Of a stretch of DNA of 5,889 bases, positions 1 to 5,889 are shown in pieces (positions within the stretch are counted from its first letter, which is position 1; every line of letters begins with the position of its first letter). Source of the stretch: Sulfurimonas sp. (GTDB lineage: Bacteria > Campylobacterota > Campylobacteria > Campylobacterales > Sulfurimonadaceae); NCBI GenBank assembly GCA_003978475.1, contig QNZR01000214.1, positions 1 through 5,889 on the forward strand, in the 5' to 3' direction. The position numbers were made by a program, and so were the translations under genes. The notes below the pieces were generated by a model. It was not told the origin of the DNA, ran no database searches, and worked only from the letters and a program-made list of their open reading frames with translations.

Positions 1-183
1 GACATTGAGAGTAACGGCAACTTTAATGTTTCTTTTCAAGCACAGGATGTACTAGTATATAACGTTATTTTCAGTGGAACATCCGAAAACAACTGGACAT
101 ATGGACACAAAAGTTTTCGCCTGCTAGATTCCAAATCAACCTATGACATTGGAGTACTGAGCGCTTCGCTCGAAGAAGGATGA
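1..183 (+). CDS. C-terminal 60 aa of an unrecognised protein (5' end outside window)
   Basis: Frame 1 is open from the first base to a TGA at 181-183 and encodes 60 residues. The peptide starts DIESNGNFNVSF and ends GVLSASLEEG. Alternating hydrophobic and polar residues (NFNVSFQAQDVLVYNVIFSG) suggest beta strands, and there is no cysteine, membrane segment or known catalytic motif. It could be the C-terminal domain of a surface or secreted protein, but I do not recognise the family. It runs convergently toward recG, with only 36 bases between the two stop codons, which is a normal gene boundary. Its GC is about 40% by hand count, somewhat below sampled lines of the minus-strand genes (about 47-63%). 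It is called coding because of the peptide's ordinary composition and the position of its stop; sixty open codons alone would be weak evidence. Confidence 0.5.
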   Translation, partial: DIESNGNFNVSFQAQDVLVYNVIFSGTSENNWTYGHKSFRLLDSKSTYDIGVLSASLEEG

Positions 184-203
184 GTCCGTCTCCATAGTTT
201 ATT

Positions 204-220
204 GCACGCTATAGGCGTGC
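204..220. terminator. Small hairpin between convergent genes, possible weak terminator
   Basis: GCACGC (204-209) and GCGTGC (215-220) form a perfect 6-bp GC-rich stem around a 5-base loop, TATAG. The hairpin lies between the stop of the plus-strand fragment (181-183) and the recG stop codon (TAG, complement of 220-222), touching the latter. Neither side is followed by a clear run of T, so a strong intrinsic terminator is not supported. Its place between two converging genes is the main reason to list it. Confidence 0.35.
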
Positions 221-2007
221 TATAAGCGCAAGGCTTCTGCAACTGCTTTAACCACCTGTTCATCCTCACCCATATCGACCCATTTGAATGCCTGACCACT
301 TTGTTGTTTTCCTACCAGAAGATCACCGCTTTTTCGGTATTTCAAATCAAGTGCGGCAATCTCAAAGCCATCGGCTGTATGACAAAACTTCTTGAGGCGT
401 TCGCTTGCATCATGGTAGGTAAACAGATAACAATACCCCTGCAAACCGGTACGGCTTACCCGCCCGCGAAGTTGATGCAGGGTCGAAAGACCCAACCGTT
501 CGGCACCGACAATGACCACCGTACTGAGCCGCGGCAGTGAGATACCCACCTCAACCACCGTAGTGGCTATCAAAATATTGCCCGCTTCACGAAACTCAAG
601 CAGCACAGCCTCTTTCTGTTTGTCTTTGCCGTATGTCACATACACATTCTCAAACCGGGCTTCCCAAAAATGACGCGCCTCATCAATACTTTGGTATGCC
701 GACACATCACTCTGTTCAACCAGCGGATACACCAGTAGTACCTGATGCTTTTGCGCCAATTCGTTATGGATATGCTCTAAAAGCGCGGGAACATCCTTTT
801 TATGGAGAATGGATGTGGCAATATTTTTCTTAAAGGGGGTTTGCGTTATCAAAGAGACATCTATGTGAGCAGCAGAAATCATTGCCTGGGTTCGCGGAAT
901 GGGCGTAGCCGAAAACTGTAAAAAATGGGGGTGCTTGTCTCCTTTTGTGACCAGCTTTTCCAGTAGATGACGCTGTGCCGTTCCAAAACGGTGCTGTTCA
1001 TCGACCATAATGAGTGCTGTCTCAGGCAATTCACGGTAAAGCAGTGCATGCGTACCAATAATAAAATCATACTCCAAGAGTGCTATGTTTTTGTTACTTT
1101 TATGTGTCACCAACGCAACATGCAGATCGGGCAAAAATTTTTGTGCCTCTTCAAAAAGCTGTTGGGCTAAAATGGTGGTCGGTGCCATCAAAACAGCTCG
1201 GTACGGTCGTGCAATCATGACCGAAGCAAGCATCACCATCGTCTTGCCGGAACCGACATCGCCTACAATCATCCGACGCGCGGCATATTGGCTTTTCAAA
1301 TCGCCCGCAATCGCTTCAATACTCCGTATCTGATCTTGCGTCAACTGAAACGGCAAACCCCTGCTCCAAGCGTTCCAGTCACTATGACATGTAAATTGCG
1401 AGGCAACCGTTTTGCGTTTATGGCGAAGGGCATCCATATACTCATGCAGTTCGGTAAATTTCAGGGCATAGCGCTCATCGGCATGCAGTTCCTTCCTGGC
1501 GTTTTTGGGAAAATGGATATTCAGAAGATGATCAATAATCTGCGACGGCAGTCCCTCGTCGCCAAGATTGGAACGGGAAACATATTTCTCAACCAGTCGC
1601 TGCATGACATCATGGCGAAGCACCGATTTATATTTTGGAATAATCTTGCCGATACCGCTCACTTTTTGAGGATGGCTGACCTGGGCACAACCTCCATGAA
1701 AATCGACTTTGCCATAAACATAATACCGCTCGTCAACGCAAAATTGCCGCATCATATAAGGTTTGGGAGAAAAAAAAAGCAGTGTCACTGTAAACGAAAG
1801 ATTGTGCGCATATGCACGTACTTTCAAAAGACGCGGTGTCGTCGAAACCGCCTCAACCGTAATATCGAGCAGTTGTGCAACGCCATTGAGAACGTGATCA
1901 TAAAGTTGACGATCTTCATAGGCAACCGGAGCCATAATGGCTAAAGCACGAATGGAACTAATGCCGAGCCGCTGAAATTTCACTTCATCTTTAGGCTCGA
2001 CAGGCAT
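220..2007 (-). CDS. recG: ATP-dependent DNA helicase RecG (short campylobacterial form)
   Basis: RecG is a cytoplasmic superfamily 2 double-strand DNA translocase that remodels stalled replication forks and branch-migrates Holliday junctions. The 595-aa protein has an N-terminal wedge/OB region (about 1-200) and two helicase lobes. Visible motifs are a Q-motif-like LPFQLTQDQ (218-226), Walker A GDVGSGKT (249-256), APTTILAQQ (275-283), GTHALL (318-323), Walker B DEQHRFG (336-342), SATPIPRT (366-373), ATTVVEVGI (481-489) and HQLRGRVSR (511-519). A final QSG (569-571) marks the RecG-specific TRG region. It is about 100 aa shorter than E. coli RecG (693 aa), mostly at the N-terminus, as I recall for Helicobacter and Campylobacter RecG. 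Motif V continues ISLPRL where most RecG proteins have VDVPNA. The ATG at 2005-2007 lies five bases after the M16 stop, with only a weak AAAGA ribosome site, so translation is probably coupled. It appears to be the last gene of the run. Confidence 0.95.
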   Translation of the reverse strand: MPVEPKDEVKFQRLGISSIRALAIMAPVAYEDRQLYDHVLNGVAQLLDITVEAVSTTPRLLKVRAYAHNLSFTVTLLFFSPKPYMMRQFCVDERYYVYGKVDFHGGCAQVSHPQKVSGIGKIIPKYKSVLRHDVMQRLVEKYVSRSNLGDEGLPSQIIDHLLNIHFPKNARKELHADERYALKFTELHEYMDALRHKRKTVASQFTCHSDWNAWSRGLPFQLTQDQIRSIEAIAGDLKSQYAARRMIVGDVGSGKTMVMLASVMIARPYRAVLMAPTTILAQQLFEEAQKFLPDLHVALVTHKSNKNIALLEYDFIIGTHALLYRELPETALIMVDEQHRFGTAQRHLLEKLVTKGDKHPHFLQFSATPIPRTQAMISAAHIDVSLITQTPFKKNIATSILHKKDVPALLEHIHNELAQKHQVLLVYPLVEQSDVSAYQSIDEARHFWEARFENVYVTYGKDKQKEAVLLEFREAGNILIATTVVEVGISLPRLSTVVIVGAERLGLSTLHQLRGRVSRTGLQGYCYLFTYHDASERLKKFCHTADGFEIAALDLKYRKSGDLLVGKQQSGQAFKWVDMGEDEQVVKAVAEALRL

Positions 2008-2012
2008 GATCT

Positions 2013-3308
2013 TTACGGTGCGGTTACAATCGCAAAACTCAACTGTGTTATCTCACGGTGAGTGGCAATAAAATCATTAAGTGAACGCAGATCCAGTGCC
2101 TCTATTTTCTTCAGCTCTTCCAGCGATGCACCGATTTTTTGCCCCTTGTAATACTCCATAAACGTACGCGAAAGGCGTTGCGAAAGGGTCTCGACGCGCA
2201 GCGGCTCGGAACCAAGCAGAAATTGCTTCGCCTGCTGAAGTTCCGCTTCGCTTACACCTTTGGCAACAAAGGATGCTATCACCTCTTTAACCGTTGCTTT
2301 AGCCTCTTGCATAGAGTCAATTTTGGTCTGCAAATACCCCGTCATATAATTGGATGATGCCGAAATGTTCAATCGGGCGTATGCCGAATATGCCAAACCG
2401 CGCTTGACACGAATCTCTTCCATGAGCCGACTGCCAAAGCCTCCGGTTCCCAAAATATATGTCGCGACCCGTGCTTTATAATACTCTGGCGAATCTACAT
2501 GTAAATGGTACGGTGACCCAAAATAGATATAGGCCTGTTCCGTCTTTTTGGTAATAAGTTCGTCTGCCGTTTTACTGACTACCTCATAATGTTTCAGCAC
2601 TTCACTGCGACCGACACTAAGGACATCTAACAGCCGATGCACCTGCTCTTTCACTTGTGCAAGTTTCAAATCACCGCCGACGACGACAATGGCACGGGAG
2701 AGCACCAGATGCTCCTGCAAAAATTGTTGTACATCACGCAGCGTTATGGTTTTAACACTCTGGGGAGTCCCTGAAGCCGGTTGCGCCAGCGGCGTTCCTT
2801 TAAACAGAAGCTCTTTAAGTGCGACACTGGCAACATAATCAAAATCATTCTCTTTACGCATCAAACTGCCGATGGTATTGGTTTGAATTTTTTTGAGATT
2901 ATTTTCGGTAATATTGGGCGCTGCCAGTAATGATTCAAACAGCTTCAGCGCCGTGTTGAACTCACTTTTAAGCGCGCTAAGCTCAAACACAAAAGTCTCA
3001 ACGCCGGCATGCGCGCTCAAACCGATCGCTTTGGACTCCAATGCTTCGGCAAACCCTTCGCTTCCCAGCGTTTTAGAGCCTTCATTCATCATCTTTGCAC
3101 TTAGCTTTGCCAGTCCGGCACGAGTTCCGTCGGTTATGCTGCCGCTATTGGTAAATACCAACTGTAATGATGCTAGAGGCAGACGATGATCTGCCTCAAA
3201 AATAACCGGGATGTTCACCCCTTTGACCTCTATGGTGTCTATAACTGCTGCCATTAAAACCTGTCCTAAAAATAAAATTGTTATACCGATGCCTGTGATA
3301 CGTCTCAT
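2013..3308 (-). CDS. Exported M16-family peptidase-like protein lacking the HxxEH zinc motif
   Basis: This 431-aa protein has the two-domain fold pattern of bacterial M16B (PqqL/processing-peptidase-like) proteins. A signal peptide is clear: basic MRR, a hydrophobic stretch (about 4-18), and a likely cut near LMAA at 20-21, so it should act in the periplasm. The N-terminal half carries the usual lead-in RAGLA (63-67), but the zinc motif HxxEH that should follow reads K-L-S-A-K (68-72), removing both histidines and the glutamate. The C-terminal half keeps the conserved segment FGSRLMEEIRVKRGLAYSAY (291-310), which holds the Arg/Tyr pair typical of the non-zinc subunit in heterodimeric M16 enzymes. 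I infer that it partners a zinc-bearing M16 protein encoded elsewhere, or works as a non-catalytic binder. Its ATG overlaps the mqnC stop (ATGA), with a good GGAG (complement of 3317-3320) eight bases upstream. Confidence 0.88.
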   Translation of the reverse strand: MRRITGIGITILFLGQVLMAAVIDTIEVKGVNIPVIFEADHRLPLASLQLVFTNSGSITDGTRAGLAKLSAKMMNEGSKTLGSEGFAEALESKAIGLSAHAGVETFVFELSALKSEFNTALKLFESLLAAPNITENNLKKIQTNTIGSLMRKENDFDYVASVALKELLFKGTPLAQPASGTPQSVKTITLRDVQQFLQEHLVLSRAIVVVGGDLKLAQVKEQVHRLLDVLSVGRSEVLKHYEVVSKTADELITKKTEQAYIYFGSPYHLHVDSPEYYKARVATYILGTGGFGSRLMEEIRVKRGLAYSAYARLNISASSNYMTGYLQTKIDSMQEAKATVKEVIASFVAKGVSEAELQQAKQFLLGSEPLRVETLSQRLSRTFMEYYKGQKIGASLEELKKIEALDLRSLNDFIATHREITQLSFAIVTAP

Positions 3309-4351
3309 GCAAACATCTCCAATGTCTCATAAGCAGTATTACGAATGGCGGGTCTCTCGCCAATATCACGAATAAGCCGTATCATCTCTTCCTTTGCCAT
3401 GGTGTATGCCGCCCCCGCACTACTGACAACATTCTCTTCCATCATGGTTGATCCCAGATCATTGGCACCGTAAAGCAGTGCCATTTGACCAATGTAGGGT
3501 CCCTGCGTTACCCAGGAGCTTTGAATATTGGGCACATTGTCCAGGAAAAGCCGTGCCACTGCCAATAGTCGTAAATACCGATTGGAACTCTGTTTTTGTA
3601 TTTCGGGAAACAGACGCAGCAGCTCGGTATTTTCCCCTTGAAACGACCACATAATAAACGCACGAAACCCGCCTGTTTCATCCTGAAGCCGTCGTATCAT
3701 GTCAAAATGTTCGACAATATCTTCATCTCGCTCCAAAGTTCCGTACATCATGGTTGCCGTCGATTTGATACCTAGCTGATGCGCCTTGCGGTGCACATCA
3801 ATCCAGACTTCCGCATCAATCTTTTTGGGGGCAATAATATCTCGCACCGCATCACTCAAAATCTCGGCACCGGCACCGGGAATCGAGGCAAGCCCTTTGG
3901 CATGTAAACGCGTTAACACTTCCTCGACACTGATACGCGACACTTTGGCGATGAAATCAATTTCAATGGCTGAAAAACCATGAATGGTTAGCTGGGGATA
4001 TTTTGTATGGATATGCGCCACCAGGTCTTCGTACCACGCAATTTTCAACTTCGGGTGAACACCGCCTTGAAAGAGAATCTGTGTACCGCCGATCTCAAGC
4101 AGTTCGTCAATCTTGGCATCAATCTCATCAAAGCTTAACACGTAGGCATCAGCATCTTTTTCGTGTCGGTAAAAGGCACAAAATTTACAATCTACCCAAC
4201 AGATATTGGTGTAGTTGATGTTTCGGTCGACGACAAACGTCGTAATCCCCTGAGGATGCAGTGCCTTTTTCTTCGCCGTTGCCATCTTGCCAAGCGCTTT
4301 TAAATCTCCCTCGCGTATGAGGCGTAACGCCTCTGCTTTACTCATTCTCAT
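3305..4351 (-). CDS. mqnC: Cyclic dehypoxanthinyl futalosine synthase (radical SAM), menaquinone biosynthesis
   Basis: MqnC cyclises dehypoxanthine futalosine in the futalosine route to menaquinone, the quinone pathway used by Campylobacterota; it is cytoplasmic. The 348-aa protein carries the radical SAM [4Fe-4S] motif CWVDCKFC, with cysteines at 51, 55 and 58, preceded by NINYTNI (44-50). Further conserved segments are GGTQILFQGGVHP (88-100), IPGAGAEILSD (157-167) and TATMMYGTLE (198-207). The cysteine spacing CX3CX2C and the GGTQILFQGG segment fit MqnC; the related MqnE enzyme is the main alternative. The frame is open up to an ATG at 4432, but that would give a 27-residue extension inside the cytochrome gene. 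The ATG at 4349-4351 fits better: it shares one base with the cytochrome stop (TAATG) and has AAGAAGAG 4-11 bases upstream. The ATG at 4343-4345 is also possible. Its stop overlaps the M16 start by four bases. Confidence 0.92.
   Translation of the reverse strand: MRMSKAEALRLIREGDLKALGKMATAKKKALHPQGITTFVVDRNINYTNICWVDCKFCAFYRHEKDADAYVLSFDEIDAKIDELLEIGGTQILFQGGVHPKLKIAWYEDLVAHIHTKYPQLTIHGFSAIEIDFIAKVSRISVEEVLTRLHAKGLASIPGAGAEILSDAVRDIIAPKKIDAEVWIDVHRKAHQLGIKSTATMMYGTLERDEDIVEHFDMIRRLQDETGGFRAFIMWSFQGENTELLRLFPEIQKQSSNRYLRLLAVARLFLDNVPNIQSSWVTQGPYIGQMALLYGANDLGSTMMEENVVSSAGAAYTMAKEEMIRLIRDIGERPAIRNTAYETLEMFA
3317..3320 (-). promoter_or_regulatory. Shine-Dalgarno site of the M16-family gene
   Basis: GGAG on the minus strand lies eight bases before the ATG at 3308 and within the last codons of mqnC. 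Together with the ATGA overlap it supports translational coupling and fixes the M16 start directly before its signal peptide. Confidence 0.55.
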
Positions 4352-5709
4352 TATGCTCTTCTTTTTTGATATCGATATATTAGGTAGACCAGCAAGGCTC
4401 CAAGTGCCATACCGCCCAAGAGCTGTATCCACGCTCCCAAAAGAAGCAGTTTTCCCAAAATACCCTGATGATCTTTGTTGTCTACTTCAATGCCCGCCAT
4501 CTGAGCAGCATGCACCATAGCTGACACTGCCAAACTTCCATTGGGTATGGTATCATGACACGATAAACAGATGCCTCGACGATCCAGTTTGGCACGTTGT
4601 GATGCATCTAAAGGTTGCGACAACGAAAAATGATGCCCTACCGTTTGCAGTTGTGTTCCGTTCTCATCCATAAACCGTGAGTAATCATTTTTTAAATTCG
4701 CAATGGCAGAAAACTGCTCATCAACAATAGTCGGTAAAATTTTGCCGTCGGCACGCATCAAATCAATAATAAATGTTTTGGATTCATCGGCGCGCATTGT
4801 TCCACCGCCAATACCCAGACCCAAAGCTTTGTCGCTCGCATGACAGCTCTCACAGGCACGAGCATGTTTCGTAATGGTATGTGGCTGTACCGGCGACATA
4901 TCAATCGCATTTTGTCCTTCTGCTTTTGCACCCTCAACATCGGGAATTTTAAAAATATGGTTTTGCAGCAGGGCTTTACCCTCTTTGCCGATAACACTCA
5001 CCGTCACCTGACATCCGGGAATCGTCGGTGAAATACGCCCTTCGCCATTTTGCGAGAGTGCCGGATCCTCCCAGCGTAAAAACGAGCGGGTTTCAGTCAC
5101 CCTGCCATCAACCAGATAGGCTTTGAGATCACGCATTCCGCCGGTGGTGCCATGAATATCCTGATCATGTGCGGCAGCAAGATAATCAATGTTCTGTTTA
5201 CCGCCGGAATAGTCAACTTTAACATGACAGCCGTAACACTGCGGAGCCCACGTTGCATGACAGGTATAACACTCCAGATTGTTCCGGTGGGCTGCGACCT
5301 GATCCATCGCCACCAGTGCAGCTTGCGAGAGTGCCTTGTCTTCTTTGAGTTTTTTTAGAGGCGTCAGCGTAATGTCCTTCCCGCTGGCAAGTTTCACAAT
5401 AATGTTATTGCCTTTTTTAACAACATGCGTATAGGGGTTCCCGCGTGCGGTCAATAAGTAGCCCTCTTCTTTTTCGCTAATATAGCCTTTTTTAAGATAG
5501 GGTGCAATCTCCTGCACGACGCCTCGTGCCGTACCTTCTTTGTGCTGTGTGCTAAACTCATCGGAATACCCCAGCGGCAACTCCCATGGATACGCCCGGG
5601 TCGTTCCGTGGCAGTCCTGACATTCTATTTCTACTGGAGCAAGGGTAGTTCCTGCTAAAAATCCATCTCCATGGACATCAATTGATGTGTGGCAGTCCTG
5701 ACATAGCAT
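4351..5709 (-). CDS. Multiheme cytochrome c with C-terminal membrane anchor, 5' end lost at a breakpoint
   Basis: The visible protein (452 aa from the ATG at 5709) has six CXXCH heme sites, with first cysteines at residues 3, 30, 147, 158, 286 and 381. Many extra histidines (for example 13, 141, 186, 282, 359, 360) could be distal ligands. A hydrophobic helix (about 419-444) followed by YRYQKRRA anchors the C-terminus with its tail in the cytoplasm, which puts the hemes in the periplasm. The likely role is periplasmic electron transfer to or from the membrane quinone pool; substrate and subfamily are not recognised. The ATG at 5709 is unlikely to be the true start: it sits directly before the first heme, there is no signal peptide, and the purine run AAAAAAGGA abuts it with no spacer. 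The frame continues upstream with SRWNLKKG, which reads like normal protein, then hits TAA at 5749-5751. The gene is therefore N-terminally truncated here. Confidence 0.85.
   Translation of the reverse strand: MLCQDCHTSIDVHGDGFLAGTTLAPVEIECQDCHGTTRAYPWELPLGYSDEFSTQHKEGTARGVVQEIAPYLKKGYISEKEEGYLLTARGNPYTHVVKKGNNIIVKLASGKDITLTPLKKLKEDKALSQAALVAMDQVAAHRNNLECYTCHATWAPQCYGCHVKVDYSGGKQNIDYLAAAHDQDIHGTTGGMRDLKAYLVDGRVTETRSFLRWEDPALSQNGEGRISPTIPGCQVTVSVIGKEGKALLQNHIFKIPDVEGAKAEGQNAIDMSPVQPHTITKHARACESCHASDKALGLGIGGGTMRADESKTFIIDLMRADGKILPTIVDEQFSAIANLKNDYSRFMDENGTQLQTVGHHFSLSQPLDASQRAKLDRRGICLSCHDTIPNGSLAVSAMVHAAQMAGIEVDNKDHQGILGKLLLLGAWIQLLGGMALGALLVYLIYRYQKRRA
4356..4363 (-). promoter_or_regulatory. 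Ribosome binding site that decides the mqnC start
   Basis: On the minus strand AAGAAGAG precedes the ATG at 4351 by four bases, or by six if GAAG is taken as the core. The site lies within the last codons of the cytochrome gene, so ribosomes finishing that gene can restart at mqnC. It favours the start at 4351 over the far-upstream ATG at 4432. Confidence 0.5.
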
Positions 5710-5718
5710 TCCTTTTTT

Positions 5719-5745
5719 CAGATTCCAGCGCGACCTCTGATTTTG
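5719..5745. other. Breakpoint between cytochrome coding sequence and unrelated plus-strand coding sequence
   Basis: Left of this stretch the minus strand encodes cytochrome protein (SRWNLKKG before the first heme). Right of it the minus frame soon meets a stop at 5749-5751, and the plus strand instead carries a start-less open frame with a protein-like composition. GC also falls, to about 36% for 5751-5889 by hand count, against 63% in a sampled line of the cytochrome gene. No inverted repeat, target duplication or insertion-sequence end is visible at the join. The exact point cannot be set to the base. Confidence 0.6.
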
Positions 5746-5889
5746 TGTTTAGTGGTGCTGTAGCTGATGCAAGTGCTCCTTTAGGTAGTCCGGTTGAAGT
5801 AAAATTAACAACCAACGCAGGCGATAACAATCAATACACTAAAGAAATTGTTCAAGCATTTAATATTGGTTTAATACCGATTTATAACA
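5727..5889 (+). CDS. Internal fragment of an unrecognised, possibly surface, protein (both ends missing)
   Basis: From about 5727 the plus strand is open to the window end; the last whole codon is 5886-5888. The peptide contains SATSDFVFSGAVADAS and later SPVEVKLTTNAGDNN and VQAFNIGLIPIYN. It is rich in Ser, Thr, Ala, Asp and Asn, without cysteine, and reads like a beta-sandwich or repeat segment of a secreted or cell-surface protein; that is only an impression from composition. No start codon with a ribosome site precedes it (a GTG at 5745 has none), and the frame also stays open backward into the cytochrome gene, so its beginning is artificial or cut off. Codons such as TTA, GGT and AAT are frequent, unlike the cytochrome gene beside it. 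It shares no clear sequence with the fragment at the left end of the window. Confidence 0.4.

Noticed and set aside
208..224. The short direct repeat GCTATA near the recG stop.
   Set aside because: Six bases occurring twice next to a hairpin is expected by chance and suggests no operator or attachment site.
1288..1944. A 218-codon plus-strand open frame opposite recG.
   Set aside because: It lies wholly within recG, whose helicase motifs are unmistakable in the other strand. Its peptide is basic and low in recognisable motifs, as expected of an antisense shadow.
4352..4432. A longer mqnC beginning at the ATG at 4432.
   Set aside because: The extra 27 residues overlap the cytochrome membrane helix in another frame and do not look like the start of the radical SAM family. 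The ATG at 4351 has a ribosome site and the TAATG overlap.
5707..5709. The ATG at 5709 as a true start of a short cytochrome.
   Set aside because: It would give an exported heme protein with no signal peptide, the first heme cysteine at residue 3, and a purine run directly touching the ATG. Protein-like sequence continues in frame upstream.
184..5750. An invertible or transposed segment bounded by inverted repeats.
   Set aside because: I compared the bases around 184-225 with those around 5710-5750 on both strands and saw no shared repeat, target duplication or recombinase gene.
1..5889. The window as a small circular element, joining its end to its start.
   Set aside because: Joining the ends puts the right-hand frame into AGA CAT TGA, an immediate stop, and no terminal overlap is visible. 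The content is ordinary chromosomal genes.

Overview
The window looks like a chromosomal piece from a Campylobacterota (epsilonproteobacterial) bacterium, probably a free-living sulfur- or hydrogen-oxidising type near Sulfurimonas, Sulfuricurvum or Sulfurovum. That placement is inferred from a short RecG (595 aa) whose motif V reads VGISLPRL, a futalosine-pathway menaquinone gene (mqnC), and a membrane-anchored multiheme cytochrome c. The genus cannot be fixed from the sequence alone.

The core, positions 220 to about 5730, is a tightly packed minus-strand gene run. In transcription order it encodes a multiheme cytochrome c (5' end missing), MqnC, an exported M16-family peptidase-like protein without the zinc-binding motif, and RecG. 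The stop of the cytochrome gene and the start of mqnC share one base (TAATG). mqnC and the M16 gene overlap by four bases (ATGA). The M16 stop and the recG start are five bases apart. This is the layout of one translationally coupled operon whose promoter lies outside the window. MqnC makes the precursor of menaquinone and the cytochrome is a candidate periplasmic partner of the menaquinone pool, so the first two genes may be linked by quinone respiration. The M16 protein and RecG have no evident biochemical link to them.

Both ends of the window hold plus-strand coding fragments, neither recognised. Positions 1-183 are the last 60 codons of a gene that converges on recG, with a small hairpin between them. 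Positions from about 5727 to 5889 are an open, start-less, beta-rich stretch that meets the cytochrome gene head-on inside its coding sequence. Cytochrome-like protein can be read up to about 5730 and stops at an in-frame TAA at 5749-5751, with no signal peptide and no credible start. The right end is therefore a breakpoint: a real rearrangement or insertion that has beheaded the cytochrome gene, or an assembly or amplification chimera. I see no RNA genes, CRISPR array, insertion sequence or recognisable defence system. The strongest points for a second look are this breakpoint and the loss of HxxEH in the M16 protein.
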